Source: Leptospira sp.
GTDB lineage: Bacteria > Spirochaetota > Leptospiria > Leptospirales > Leptospiraceae
Reading direction: 5' to 3'
Length of the DNA: 64,000 nucleotides
Assembly: GCA_027533185.1 (NCBI GenBank)
Contig: JAPZTS010000014.1
Span: 111,922-175,921, forward strand
A model generated the notes under the pieces. That model was not told where the DNA came from and did no database searches. It saw only the letters and a list, made by a program, of their open reading frames with translations. Positions 1 to 8,982 of this stretch are shown one piece after another; the stretch's first letter is position 1, and each line of letters begins with the position of its first letter. The position numbers and the translations under genes are program-made.

Positions 1-102
1 GGTAACTTTATTTCTTATAAGTCTTGAAACGAACCAAATCGTATGGTCAGAACAAAGTAACTTTTTAAAAACGAGTCGTGTCGAAGGATACGGATTTTAG
101 AT

Positions 103-1392
103 CTACTTGTTTTGTCTATCAGGGACAAATCCATAACGGACTTTGATTTTACCTTGTGGTTTGGTTAGAATTTTTGGTGCTTCGGGATTGGGAAGATTGA
201 TCTTTGGTTCTTCTAACTCCTGTTTTGTGGAGTAACCAATCCAAAGATATTCTGGTAAATAACGAACATAGCGGTAGGTTCCTGAAATATCTAAATTCCT
301 CTTTACATTCTTTTCAGCATCTCGGATTGCTTCATCTGCCATTTTTCCCCCCGTTTGAAGCCCTACTATGATGATGGCAATACCGAGAGCAGCAATATCT
401 CCAGAACTTGCCTCCGCCCCTACATAGACAACTCCCGCCCCAACAGCAGAAATCACTGTGGTTACAATCAAAGCTGCACCAATTCTTGCCGTACTCTTCG
501 TACCTTCCTTCAGAGCTATTCCCGTCACCCGCTGGAAGTATTTAGAATCTTCAATCAGTTCGGACATAGCATTGTCTCGAATGATATGCCTATCATACCA
601 GGTCTTTGTATCCGATTCTAAATGGAGATCCATTGGTTTTTCGTTTGAGCTTGAAATAGATAGTTTAGATTTGTTTCCTTTGAAGGCAAAATCTAAATTC
701 CTTAGCCCTCTGATCAGATTTAGGTTGACAGTTGGATTCATCATTGGCTCTGCACCTGGACCTCCAAATACAAGGAAAAGTTCTTTCGGTGGTTTTGGTT
801 GGTTTAGCAACTGTTTGATATATGTATTATTGGGTTTGAGTTGGAGAATTTTTCGTAAGTCAACCTTTGCCTCTTCCCATTCTCCGAGACTCGTCCATAG
901 AGCCGCAAGCAGAAGTCTGAGATTGGGATCATCAAATTGACCTTCTGCACTCCACTCTCCAGAAAGAAGGTTTCCTGCATACCGTGCTTGTACGTTTCCT
1001 TTTTCAAAGTCACCAGCTCTTACATAGTACATTCCCAAGAGAATATGCATATAGATGATTTCTGCTTCGGACGCATAGTATCCTTCTTCTGTTTCTAAGT
1101 AGAAAAATGACTTTAAAGACTCTCTTGCACTGAAACGAAGTCGGCTTTTACTTTTTTCAACAAGATTTTCTAAATCCTTATATTCTTTGTTTTCTAAGAA
1201 AAATTGAATATGCGCTTTTTCTAAAGTGGCAATGAATCCTTTTTTTTCCGTACGAGGTAAATCTTCAGATGCTTTTTTGAGGTCTCCATCCGCCCAGGCT
1301 CTTACAGAATATTGGTATTCGGATCTATGAGCAATGCCCGCGCACTGCACAAAGACCAAAAAAACAAAAGCGAGTGAAACAACTTTACTCAA
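103..1392 (-). CDS. TPR-like lipoprotein of unknown function
   Basis: A 429-residue protein with a short hydrophobic signal sequence ending in a spirochaete-type lipobox (FVFVQC, Cys about residue 17), so it is probably a lipoprotein. The middle (about 100-200) holds helical repeats resembling TPRs (YYVRAGDFEKGN, ALWTSLGEWEEAKVDL). A glycine/alanine-rich hydrophobic stretch at about 305-350 could be a second membrane-associated segment. The start is TTG, and its first codons overlap the purL stop by 8 nt, which implies translational coupling in an operon of flavin reductase, purL and this gene. I do not recognise the family. Lipidation is inferred from sequence only. Confidence 0.75.
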   Translation of the reverse strand: MSKVVSLAFVFLVFVQCAGIAHRSEYQYSVRAWADGDLKKASEDLPRTEKKGFIATLEKAHIQFFLENKEYKDLENLVEKSKSRLRFSARESLKSFFYLETEEGYYASEAEIIYMHILLGMYYVRAGDFEKGNVQARYAGNLLSGEWSAEGQFDDPNLRLLLAALWTSLGEWEEAKVDLRKILQLKPNNTYIKQLLNQPKPPKELFLVFGGPGAEPMMNPTVNLNLIRGLRNLDFAFKGNKSKLSISSSNEKPMDLHLESDTKTWYDRHIIRDNAMSELIEDSKYFQRVTGIALKEGTKSTARIGAALIVTTVISAVGAGVVYVGAEASSGDIAALGIAIIIVGLQTGGKMADEAIRDAEKNVKRNLDISGTYRYVRYLPEYLWIGYSTKQELEEPKINLPNPEAPKILTKPQGKIKVRYGFVPDRQNK

Positions 1393-3631
1393 AATAGACT
1401 TTGAGTCCTTTTTCGAAGGGATTCTCTAAATCCGATTTTGCAACTGCTACCTGAAACCCTGGACCAGTAACTTGGAGGTCTGCATGGGAATTTGTAAACT
1501 CACCCAACTGAAAAAACTCCAATCCAAAATCTTGGAATGCCTTTTGGATCGCTGGCTCATTTTCAGGTGAATAACCAATTAAAAAACTGGCACCTGTTTC
1601 ACCAAACAAAAGTTCATCGAGGCGTTTTGTCTTTGCCTGGAGAGAAGTGAGATCTAGTTTGAGTCCATAAATTCCGGAAATTACGATTTTTGCACAAGCA
1701 ACTAGAAGTCCACCTAAGGAAAGGTCTTTTGCCGATGATAGTAGCCCTTTCTTTCTAAGTTTGATTAAAGTCTCGATGGTCTTTTTTTCCAAGTCGAGTG
1801 AGATCTCAGGAATTTTGCCCGTATCCTTGCCTAAAAACTGATGGAGATATTCTGTCGCCGCAATCGTGGGTTTGAATGAACCTACAAGCGCTAGTTTGTT
1901 ACCAGGGCTTTTGCTGTACGTGTTTAGTCCCTTTGCCACATCATCAATCACTCCCACCATACCAATGGTAGGTGTTGGAAATACAGGTCCTTCTGGAGAT
2001 TCGTTGTAAAAGGAAACATTTCCTCCTGTTACAGGGAGATCTAAAAACCTACAAGCGTCCCCAAGTCCTCTTACACATTCACTAAATACATAGTAGTTTT
2101 CTGGGATATAGGGATTTCCAAAATTTAGGTTGTTTGTAACTCCATAGGGCTCTGCTCCCGTTGCGGCCACATTTCTTGCTGACTCACACACGGCAATCTG
2201 AGCGCCTAAATAGGGGTTGAGGTAGGTATAACGAGAGTTACAATCAGTTGCGACCGCGATTCCTTTTTTGGTTCCAGGAATTCGTACAAGGCCACCATCT
2301 TCACCAGGAGGAACTACTTTAACAAGTCCAACTTCGGTATCATACTGTTCGTAAAGTGGTCTTCTTGAAGATAAGTTTAAATTGCCGAGTAGGGTGGTAA
2401 GTTTACTTACAATCTCCGAATCCTTTAGATCCGTAATGGATTCTACAGAAAATTGTTCCACCTCATCCAAGTAAGCGGGTCTTTTTTCTTCCCGAACATA
2501 CCTTGGGGCACCTCCACCGAGGACTAATGACTCTGCCGGAATTTGAGCCTTAATTTTTCCATCTTTTCGGATGGTGATGAGTTCGTCTGAGGTCACAACA
2601 CCAATTTCAACCGCGTTTAATCCCCATTTGTGGAAGATGGAAATCAGTTCCTCTTCCTTGCCTTGTTCCGGAACTACAAGCATCCTCTCTTGCGATTCAG
2701 ACAACATGATTTCATATGCGTTCATTTCGGTTTCGCGGAGAGGAACCTTATCGAGGTCCACATCCATTCCAGTTTTGCCTTTGGCACTCATTTCTGACGT
2801 GGCACAGCTAATCCCTGCGGCACCCATATCTTGGATTCCCACTAGGAGCTTTTTCTGAATCGCTTCGAGGGAAGCCTCCATCAAAAGTTTTTCCATAAAA
2901 GGATCCCCAACTTGTACAGCGGATCTTTTTTCTTCGGATTCCTTACTTAAGTCCTTGGATGCAAAACTGGCACCATGGATACCGTCTCTTCCTGTGGTTG
3001 CTCCTACGATAAAAACTTTATTACCAACCTTGCCTTTGGTGGAGGCAGAAGCCATTTCATCGTGTTTGGCGATTCCTACTGTCATCGCGTTGACCAGTGG
3101 GTTTTTTGTAAATATGGGGTGTATAAAGAGTTCTCCTCCCCCAACAGCAATTCCTAATGAATTTCCATAGTCTCCAATCCCTTTTACGGCTCTTGTGAGA
3201 AGGTATTTGTTTCTTGGTTCTTTTGGATCACCAAATCTCAGTGAGTTGAGTGATGTAATAGGCCTTGCACCCATAGTAAAGATATCACGCATAATTCCAC
3301 CGACACCTGTTGCCGCCCCTTGGTAGGGTTCCACTGCGGTTGGGTGGTTGTGGGATTCGATTTTGAAGACAACGGCAAGGCCATCTCCGATATCCATTGC
3401 ACCTGCATTTTCTTCACCCGCACCCGCAAGGAGTTTGTCTGACTTAGTTGGAAGTGTCTTTAGTTTGAGGATGGAATTTTTGTAAGAGCAGTGTTCGGAC
3501 CACATCGCGGAAAAAATTCCGAGTTCTGTAGAGTTTGGGATCCTTCCCAAAATCTTTTGGATTTCTACAAATTCGGTTTCTGTAAGTCCGTGTTCCTTTG
3601 CATCTTCCAAACTGACTTTATCTTTTTCCAT
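1385..3631 (-). CDS. purL: phosphoribosylformylglycinamidine synthase subunit PurL
   Basis: ATP-dependent synthase of de novo purine synthesis that converts FGAR to FGAM, using ammonia delivered by PurQ with PurS. The length (748 aa) is that of the small PurL form without a fused glutaminase. The conserved ESHNHPTAVEP motif and the following GAATGVGG loop are near residues 90-115, and a second AIRS-like half follows (VATDCNSRYTYLNPY, then GGNVSFYNES). The ATG at 3631 is preceded by AAAGGA at good spacing. It lies 10 nt after the flavin-reductase-like gene and overlaps the next gene by 8 nt. purQ and purS are not in this window. Confidence 0.97.
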   Translation of the reverse strand: MEKDKVSLEDAKEHGLTETEFVEIQKILGRIPNSTELGIFSAMWSEHCSYKNSILKLKTLPTKSDKLLAGAGEENAGAMDIGDGLAVVFKIESHNHPTAVEPYQGAATGVGGIMRDIFTMGARPITSLNSLRFGDPKEPRNKYLLTRAVKGIGDYGNSLGIAVGGGELFIHPIFTKNPLVNAMTVGIAKHDEMASASTKGKVGNKVFIVGATTGRDGIHGASFASKDLSKESEEKRSAVQVGDPFMEKLLMEASLEAIQKKLLVGIQDMGAAGISCATSEMSAKGKTGMDVDLDKVPLRETEMNAYEIMLSESQERMLVVPEQGKEEELISIFHKWGLNAVEIGVVTSDELITIRKDGKIKAQIPAESLVLGGGAPRYVREEKRPAYLDEVEQFSVESITDLKDSEIVSKLTTLLGNLNLSSRRPLYEQYDTEVGLVKVVPPGEDGGLVRIPGTKKGIAVATDCNSRYTYLNPYLGAQIAVCESARNVAATGAEPYGVTNNLNFGNPYIPENYYVFSECVRGLGDACRFLDLPVTGGNVSFYNESPEGPVFPTPTIGMVGVIDDVAKGLNTYSKSPGNKLALVGSFKPTIAATEYLHQFLGKDTGKIPEISLDLEKKTIETLIKLRKKGLLSSAKDLSLGGLLVACAKIVISGIYGLKLDLTSLQAKTKRLDELLFGETGASFLIGYSPENEPAIQKAFQDFGLEFFQLGEFTNSHADLQVTGPGFQVAVAKSDLENPFEKGLKVYFE

Positions 3632-3641
3632 GATTTGTCCT

Positions 3642-4121
3642 TTACGTTAACTCCCGATAGTTGCGGTGAAAGTAGAGGAGTGGTGCATCTTCTTTTGTTA
3701 TTTGCGCTTCCACAAGTCCGATGACTATGCAGTGGTCCCCTTTTTCCACTACGGATTCCAATTTACAATCCAATGAAACCAAACAATCGGGGAGGAGGGG
3801 TGCTCCCGTTTTCAATTGGATGGGTTTTAAATTCTCTAAAACCACCGCTTTGTCCAAGGAACCAGATGCAAAATCAGCGGAAATTTGTTTTTGTTTGGAA
3901 GATAGAATATTCACAGCAAAACAGTCCGCTTCTAGTATCGCATCCTTTGCTCCACTACCCGATTGTAGGCAAAATAAAACTAAAGGAGGATCCAAGGAAA
4001 GAGAGGAAAAACTAGAAACAGTAACCCCTCCCGATTTGCTTTTGGATTGGTAGGTTATGGCAGTGACACCACTGGCCCAGAGAGAGAGTGCTTGTTTGAA
4101 TTCGTCTTTCGTAATTGGCAT
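3642..4121 (-). CDS. flavin reductase-like FMN-binding protein
   Basis: A 159-residue protein of the flavin reductase/FMN-binding split-barrel family. Family signs are the N-terminal LWASGVTAITYQ stretch, then GVTVSSFSSLSLDPPLVLF (the typical T-x-SSF-x-SLS-x-PP flavin-binding segment) and FAVNILSSKQ. Members reduce FMN or FAD with NAD(P)H, or bind FMN for a partner oxygenase; the substrate here is unknown. The ATG at 4121 has AGGA just upstream and is preferred over an in-frame TTG at 4139. It is divergent from the PerR-type gene, and a PerR-like palindrome lies between them, so peroxide or iron control is plausible. It heads the purL operon. Confidence 0.85.
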   Translation of the reverse strand: MPITKDEFKQALSLWASGVTAITYQSKSKSGGVTVSSFSSLSLDPPLVLFCLQSGSGAKDAILEADCFAVNILSSKQKQISADFASGSLDKAVVLENLKPIQLKTGAPLLPDCLVSLDCKLESVVEKGDHCIVIGLVEAQITKEDAPLLYFHRNYRELT

Positions 4122-4132
4122 AATCAGTCCTA

Positions 4133-4162
4133 TTGACAAATATCAATTTCTAGAATGATACT
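4133..4162 (+). promoter_or_regulatory. putative promoter of the PerR-type gene
   Basis: TTGACA at 4133-4138 and GATACT at 4157-4162 are separated by 18 bp, a reasonable sigma-70-type pair. The -10 element lies inside the palindrome at 4148-4166, so a bound repressor would block the polymerase. This is inferred from sequence only. Confidence 0.5.
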
Positions 4163-4166
4163 AAAA
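4148..4166. promoter_or_regulatory. PerR/Fur-type operator
   Basis: An imperfect 9-1-9 inverted repeat, TTCTAGAAT G ATACTAAAA. It matches the site at 11337-11355 at 17 of 19 positions, and its core resembles the Bacillus Per box (TTATAATNATTATAA). It lies between perR and the flavin reductase gene and overlaps the putative perR -10 element, which suggests autoregulation. Confidence 0.65.
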
Positions 4167-4228
4167 TCCAAATTCCAATTGACCCACGAATAATTTCAAA
4201 TTTGATCCTTAGTAAGGACGAAACTCGC

Positions 4229-4603
4229 ATGAAAGCGCTTACAAAACACCGTGAATTGATTTTACAAGACCTAAAAGGAAGATACGACCATCCCACAGCA
4301 AAGATGGTCTTTGAATCGGTCAAAGGAAAGTCAGAAAAGATCAGTTTTGCTACTGTTTACAATTCTTTGGAGTATCTAGTCGAAAAAGGATTGGTTCACA
4401 AATTGAATATGGAATCCGAATCGGTTCGTTACGATGGAATGGTGGAAGACCACTCCCACTTGATTTGTAAGGACTGCGGAAAGGTGATCGATGTCGGTCA
4501 ATTTGAAATCCAAGGGGATGCAAAATTCCAATCCTTGGGTTTCCAAGTCAAACATGTCGACATCATCGTAACCGGAACCTGTTCGGCGTGCAAAACCCAC
4601 TAA
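4229..4603 (+). CDS. perR: PerR-type Fur-family peroxide/metal regulator
   Basis: A 124-residue Fur-family repressor. The winged helix includes HPTAKMVFESV and the recognition helix FATVYNSLEYLVEKG. The regulatory metal site has the PerR pattern: His of HPT, Asp of RYD, DHSH, and Asp (not Glu) in KVIDV. In Bacillus PerR this site carries the histidines oxidised by peroxide. Two CxxC pairs (CKDC and CSAC) form the structural zinc site. The ATG at 4229 has AAGGA at 4214-4218; an in-frame TTG at 4202 gives nine extra residues with no better ribosome site. Leptospira can carry more than one PerR-like protein, and which paralogue this is cannot be decided here. Confidence 0.85.
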   Translation: MKALTKHRELILQDLKGRYDHPTAKMVFESVKGKSEKISFATVYNSLEYLVEKGLVHKLNMESESVRYDGMVEDHSHLICKDCGKVIDVGQFEIQGDAKFQSLGFQVKHVDIIVTGTCSACKTH

Positions 4604-4645
4604 ATTTTTCTAGAAGCCTAGGTTTCCTCTACTAGCCTTGCCCGT

Positions 4646-6430
4646 ATGGGCAAAATCCAAACCCTCACTCCGGAGCTCGTCAACCAAATTGCTGCGGGTG
4701 AGGTGATCGAATCCACTCATTCCATCCTCAAAGAACTTGTGGAAAATTCCCTGGATGCAGGTGCCAAGCGGATCGAAGTGGCAACAGAGGGAGCGGGGCT
4801 TGAACGAATTCTCGTATTTGATGACGGATCGGGAATCGAAAGGGAGGATCTTCCTCTCGCCATCCAAAGGTATGCTACTTCTAAAATTAAAAACTTCCTA
4901 GATCTAGAAAACCTAAGAACCTTCGGATTTCGGGGTGAGGCACTCGCATCCATCGCTTCTGTATCGAGGATGACTATCGAATCCGGCACCGAAGGAATGA
5001 GGGTTGCCCACCGCATCCATATTGAAGATGGGAAGGTTTGGAAAGAGGAAGAGATTCCCTTTTTCCAAGGCACAAAGATTGAGATCCGAGATCTCTTTTA
5101 CAATACGCCTGTTCGGCGGAAGTTTTTAAAAACGGAAGGTTCTGAGGATCGAAAGAACCGATCTAGGTTGATGACACTGAGTATTGGTGAACCCCATGTA
5201 TCCTTTCGGTATCTGCAAAATGGAAAAGAAATTTTAAACGTACCGAAAGAAGAAGGACTAGAACGCGTTCTCAGTGTTTTCGGAGAAAATTTAAGAGACC
5301 ATCTTTTGCCTCTCCGGTATGAAAGGAATGGAATCATTCTCAGTGGATGGATCAGCCACCCAGATTTTTTTAAATCCAATCGCACAGGCCAATTCTTTTT
5401 TGTAAACAACCGTTCGGTGGAGCTTAAATTCTCAAGTCAAATTCTAAAACGCTGTTATGGGGAACTCCTCCCCAGCGGAGCCTTTCCCTATGCCTTTTTG
5501 TTCTTTGATCTCCCTCTCCATTTTTTAGATGTCAATGTCCACCCGCAAAAGAAGGAAGTTCGCTTTTTGTCCGAAGAAACTGTAACAGGAATTCTATTCC
5601 AAGGAATAACGGAAGTACTTCGATCCTCAACGCCTGTGGAATTTCTAGAGATGAGGCGAAGGTTGTCTATGCCCATTCCCTACCACGGAGATAGGAATTC
5701 GAATGTGGTCGGACTTACACCGGAAATGGAAGGCAATATGTTCAGTTTCCTTCTTTCCGGAAGTGATGTGCGCAAACGCGAAGGATTTTCTTTGGAAGGG
5801 GTAGGTGCAGGTACAAACTTGGAAACACTTACAGATTTGGCAAAAACTCACAAAGAATTCGTACCCAAAAAACATTTTGGAATTCTATTTGAGACCTTTA
5901 TTCTTGCGGAAGCGGAGGATGGTCTCTATATCATAGACCAGCATACAGCCCACGAAAGGATTCGATACGAAGAAGTATTGCGAGATTTAAAAAACAAAGC
6001 CTATAAAGTCCAATCTCTACTAACACCGATTCGGTGGGAGCTGACAAAGGAAGAAGCCGAAGAGATCCTATCGGAACGAGAGGTATTTGAAAGTTTGGGA
6101 GTGCTTTTGGAATCCTTTTCTGGCGGGACCATTCTCATTCGTGAAGTTCCTAACTTTATTGAACCTGGATCTGAAATTCCCATCTTACTTGATTTTTGGG
6201 AACGAAAGAAAGAAGGAAATTTGGAAGGGCTTCCCCTCTACGATGAAATGGCAAAATGTGTTGCCTGCCGTTCTGCCATCAAAAAAGGAGACCAGGTATC
6301 CGATCCCATTTTGGGAGAGTTGCTGGTCCGCCTTTCCTACTGCGAAAATCCATCGCTTTGCCCACACGGAAGACCAACCCTCATCAAACTTACAAAAAAA
6401 GATTTAGAAAAGATGTTTCACAGGATATAA
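4646..6430 (+). CDS. mutL: DNA mismatch repair protein MutL
   Basis: Mismatch repair ATPase that links MutS recognition to strand incision. The N-terminal GHKL ATPase carries [27 protein letters not shown] and [11 protein letters not shown] (about residues 12-95). The C-terminal domain carries the endonuclease motif as [13 protein letters not shown] (usual form DQHA-x2-E-x4-E, with Thr for Ala), plus [10 protein letters not shown] and CPHGRP. It is therefore probably the nicking type of MutL found in bacteria without MutH. Its length (594 aa) is normal. No strong ribosome site is visible before the ATG. Confidence 0.97.
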   Translation: MGKIQTLTPELVNQIAAGEVIESTHSILKELVENSLDAGAKRIEVATEGAGLERILVFDDGSGIEREDLPLAIQRYATSKIKNFLDLENLRTFGFRGEALASIASVSRMTIESGTEGMRVAHRIHIEDGKVWKEEEIPFFQGTKIEIRDLFYNTPVRRKFLKTEGSEDRKNRSRLMTLSIGEPHVSFRYLQNGKEILNVPKEEGLERVLSVFGENLRDHLLPLRYERNGIILSGWISHPDFFKSNRTGQFFFVNNRSVELKFSSQILKRCYGELLPSGAFPYAFLFFDLPLHFLDVNVHPQKKEVRFLSEETVTGILFQGITEVLRSSTPVEFLEMRRRLSMPIPYHGDRNSNVVGLTPEMEGNMFSFLLSGSDVRKREGFSLEGVGAGTNLETLTDLAKTHKEFVPKKHFGILFETFILAEAEDGLYIIDQHTAHERIRYEEVLRDLKNKAYKVQSLLTPIRWELTKEEAEEILSEREVFESLGVLLESFSGGTILIREVPNFIEPGSEIPILLDFWERKKEGNLEGLPLYDEMAKCVACRSAIKKGDQVSDPILGELLVRLSYCENPSLCPHGRPTLIKLTKKDLEKMFHRI

Positions 6431-6572
6431 GCTTCGTCTCACCTAAGAAGGATTTGATCCAGCCAAAGTATTCTCTCTGGTTTGAGAGGATTTGGGAAAC
6501 TCGAAAAACATTGATGAAAATCCAGGATAAAAAATCCTTGGAGAGATGCCACGCCCTCTTGAAGGCAAAAAC

Positions 6573-7151
6573 ATGACCCTCCGTGAGAAGGAAAAAATCC
6601 TCCTCCAAAAAATTAAGGCGGGAGACCCAACTGCTTATATGACCCTGGTTTCTCCCTTTCGGGAGAGGCTCTACCGCAAGGCCGTTTCCATGGTCAAAGA
6701 TGGGGACGATGCAGAAGATATCGTCCAGGACGCGCTGATTTCTGGTTACAAATCCATTCAAAATTTTCGTGCCGAGGCTGGGGTTTACACCTGGCTCTAC
6801 AGGATTGTAGTAAACAAGTCCAAGGACCTTCTTGCTAAGAAAAAACGTGGCAAGGAAAAGCCTATGGACGATTCGGGTGACAACCAGTTTATCGATTCCA
6901 GGGAAGGGTATGAAAAAAAATTAGAACTTTCAGAAGAGTCGCGGTATCTAATGGAAAAGATTGGGCTTTTAGAAGAATCCTACAAACAAGTTTTAGAACT
7001 CCGCTATTTTGAGAATCTTTCTTACAACGAAATTGCGGAAATTATGGAATGTAATGTGGGAACCGTTAAAAGTCGACTTTTTAAAGCGAAGGAGTTTTTG
7101 AAGCATCTCATCCTAAAAGATGATAAAGGGGAGGGATTCTTCGAAAAATGA
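6573..7151 (+). CDS. RNA polymerase ECF-type sigma factor
   Basis: A 192-residue sigma-70 family protein with only regions 2 and 4. Region 2 is DGDDAEDIVQDALISGYKSI followed by a TWLYRIVVNKSKDLL segment; region 4 is QVLELRYFENLSYNEIAEIM then GTVKSRLFKAKEFL. The ATG at 6573 with GAAGG upstream is preferred over an in-frame ATG at 6546. Its stop overlaps the next start in an ATGA, so the two genes are translationally coupled. The following protein has one membrane span and fits the usual cognate anti-sigma position. The stimulus is unknown. Confidence 0.9.
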   Translation: MTLREKEKILLQKIKAGDPTAYMTLVSPFRERLYRKAVSMVKDGDDAEDIVQDALISGYKSIQNFRAEAGVYTWLYRIVVNKSKDLLAKKKRGKEKPMDDSGDNQFIDSREGYEKKLELSEESRYLMEKIGLLEESYKQVLELRYFENLSYNEIAEIMECNVGTVKSRLFKAKEFLKHLILKDDKGEGFFEK

Positions 7152-7717
7152 AGTTACTTATGAATCTAAAAAACTGGCTCAGAGCCCAATACCCATCTCT
7201 CTTTTCCGATGAACCGGAAACAGTAGTTCTTGAAAATAAAATTTGCAATCTATTCCAGGAAGTTCGAAGGAAGGAAGAGACCATTCTACCAAGAATGTCA
7301 GCGGATTTTGACAAACGTCTGCTCAATCTTTTGGAAGCAGTCCCTTTGGACAAACAACAGTCAGTCGGGCTTCGCGAGTATTTGAGAGAATGGATGGAAA
7401 ATCGTTCCGTTCAGTATTCACTTTCGGCTATTATGGTAATGAGTTTGGTATTTGTTGTGTTTGGTCGCTACAACCAACAAACGAATATTGTATCTGATTC
7501 AGCTGGTGTGGTTATTGAGGAAAATACTTCCTATCTTAACGAACCAACAAGCATCGATCTGAGTGAATCTTACCAAAAACGTGTATTAGTTGACCGTTTG
7601 AAATCGGCTCCTAACTCTGTTTATGGTCTGAGAGAGCTGGAACTGTACTACGAAAAAACAGGTCGTGGTCAAGCAGCTTCTGAGATCCGTTATTTAATCA
7701 ATTCCATCGAAGATTAA
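7148..7717 (+). CDS. putative membrane anti-sigma factor
   Basis: A 189-residue protein with one predicted membrane span at about 91-108 (YSLSAIMVMSLVFVVFG). The N-terminal cytoplasmic part is about 90 residues (ILPRMSADFDKRLLNLLEA), followed by an extracytoplasmic part. This matches the general build of ECF anti-sigma factors, in which the N-terminal domain holds the sigma factor. No zinc-binding ASD motif (HxxxCxxC) is seen. The role is inferred mainly from the ATGA coupling to the upstream sigma gene. Its TAA shares a TTAA with the stop of the convergent gene. Confidence 0.6.
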   Translation: MKLLMNLKNWLRAQYPSLFSDEPETVVLENKICNLFQEVRRKEETILPRMSADFDKRLLNLLEAVPLDKQQSVGLREYLREWMENRSVQYSLSAIMVMSLVFVVFGRYNQQTNIVSDSAGVVIEENTSYLNEPTSIDLSESYQKRVLVDRLKSAPNSVYGLRELELYYEKTGRGQAASEIRYLINSIED

Positions 7718-8586
7718 ATCAATTCTTTTGCGAGTGTGATGGCATCCCTTGATCGGATGTCATCTGCACAGTTTATTATCGCGAGCGCGAATTGTTCGAT
7801 CCGCGCTGACAGGCGAAAGTTTTCTCCATTCCGTTTTTTAGAATCCAACAACCGTGTAAGTTCTGAAACCCATCTATCTATTGTTGCCCCATCTTTTTTG
7901 CCGGGTAGACGGAACAATCCCTCCCTCCAAGCAAGAACAGGGATTATCTCCTTCCAGTCTTCTTCTCTGTCGGAAAGAGTTTTTGCTTTCGCTATAAGAT
8001 CTAAAATGGGTCGGAACCGTAGATACGAAAAGGAAAGGTTTTGAGGATCATTTAAAAAACTCAACCGGTACAGTTCGATCCCTTCCCGTTCTCGACCTAA
8101 CATACAATAGGTCTCCGCCAGGTAAAAATCCAAAACAGGCGTTTGTTTTTCACCAGCATACGTAAGGATTTCTAGGGCCATTTTGTAGTCTTGGAGTTTG
8201 AGTAGGCAAGCTGTGAGTTCCCTGAGTAAATCCCGATCCAGTGCGTTTGCCCCTTCCCATTGGTAGGCAAGTTTTAAATGATCTTTCGCTTCTGAAAGGA
8301 TACATTCCTGAGCTGCCCGAAAGGTAGGGGTTTCCAAATACTTTCGTTTGTTCATTTCTAGCTCAAAATCGGAGAAGAGGGATAGGATGAGTTTTCCACG
8401 TTCCTTACCCTCTCTAGTTCCTAGAATTAAGTCAAGTCTATGGTCCCAGAAGCTTGCTATATAGTAACCACTGGTGGACTCTGGATCTAAGGGATCTCGA
8501 TCCAAAAGCACAGAGTATATGGCTTTCGCTTTTTCAAACTCACCTGACAAGAGTAAGGAGAGAGCTTCTTCCGACTTTTGGATCAT
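7714..8586 (-). CDS. TPR-like repeat protein
   Basis: A 290-residue soluble helical-repeat protein with TPR-like units (LLLSGEFEKAKAIYSVLLDR, TACLLKLQDYKMALEIL, ETYCMLGREREGIELYRLSF). It has no signal peptide, so it is probably a cytoplasmic scaffold or adaptor. It lies 5 nt after the hibernation factor gene and is likely co-transcribed with it. Nothing indicates a catalytic function. The stop codon is embedded in the same TTAA as the convergent gene's stop. Confidence 0.7.
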   Translation of the reverse strand: MIQKSEEALSLLLSGEFEKAKAIYSVLLDRDPLDPESTSGYYIASFWDHRLDLILGTREGKERGKLILSLFSDFELEMNKRKYLETPTFRAAQECILSEAKDHLKLAYQWEGANALDRDLLRELTACLLKLQDYKMALEILTYAGEKQTPVLDFYLAETYCMLGREREGIELYRLSFLNDPQNLSFSYLRFRPILDLIAKAKTLSDREEDWKEIIPVLAWREGLFRLPGKKDGATIDRWVSELTRLLDSKKRNGENFRLSARIEQFALAIINCADDIRSRDAITLAKELI

Positions 8587-8591
8587 CTATC

Positions 8592-8879
8592 TTAATGGTG
8601 GCTTTTTTTGTCGTGGTGTTTGCTCACTTGAGAAAGAATCTTATTTTCAAGTCCATCGATACAAACATAGACATCTTTTTCTTCGTTATGTGCATTGAAG
8701 TGAATGCCATCTGCATTTAAATTTAAATTGGCATGGATCACTCCATGAATGGATTCAAAAGAAACTTCACAAGAAACGATTTTTTGAACATACTTTGTAA
8801 TACGTTCTAGTTTTTCATTCGCATACGTTTCTGCGGCTTCGGATCGGTCTAGGTGTTTCCAAGTGTAACTGATTTTCAT
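8592..8879 (-). CDS. hpf: ribosome hibernation promoting factor (short form)
   Basis: A 95-residue member of the HPF/YfiA family, which binds the decoding region of the 30S subunit in slow growth and silences the ribosome. It begins with the typical beta strand (MKISYTWKHLD) and has the segment KLERITKYVQKI and the conserved acidic core YVCIDGLENKILSQV. The C-terminus is His/Lys-rich (KHHDKKSHH) and lacks the dimerisation domain of the long form. It leads a two-gene unit with the TPR protein. Confidence 0.9.
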   Translation of the reverse strand: MKISYTWKHLDRSEAAETYANEKLERITKYVQKIVSCEVSFESIHGVIHANLNLNADGIHFNAHNEEKDVYVCIDGLENKILSQVSKHHDKKSHH

Positions 8880-8982
8880 AATGTTTCCAAAAAAGGTTTC
8901 TCCAACCTTACTTCGGAAAAAAGTTCAGAGTCAAATAAAAAAGAATTGAAGACTGGTCTTTCTCACTCCTTAGTTTGAAGTT

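Noticed and set aside
458..940. Long open frames opposite the first lipoprotein gene
   Set aside because: Shadow frames on the other strand with unnatural composition and no ribosome site.
8893..8909. AAGGTT/AACCTT inverted repeat before the hibernation factor
   Set aside because: Only six base pairs in an AT-rich gap; likely chance.
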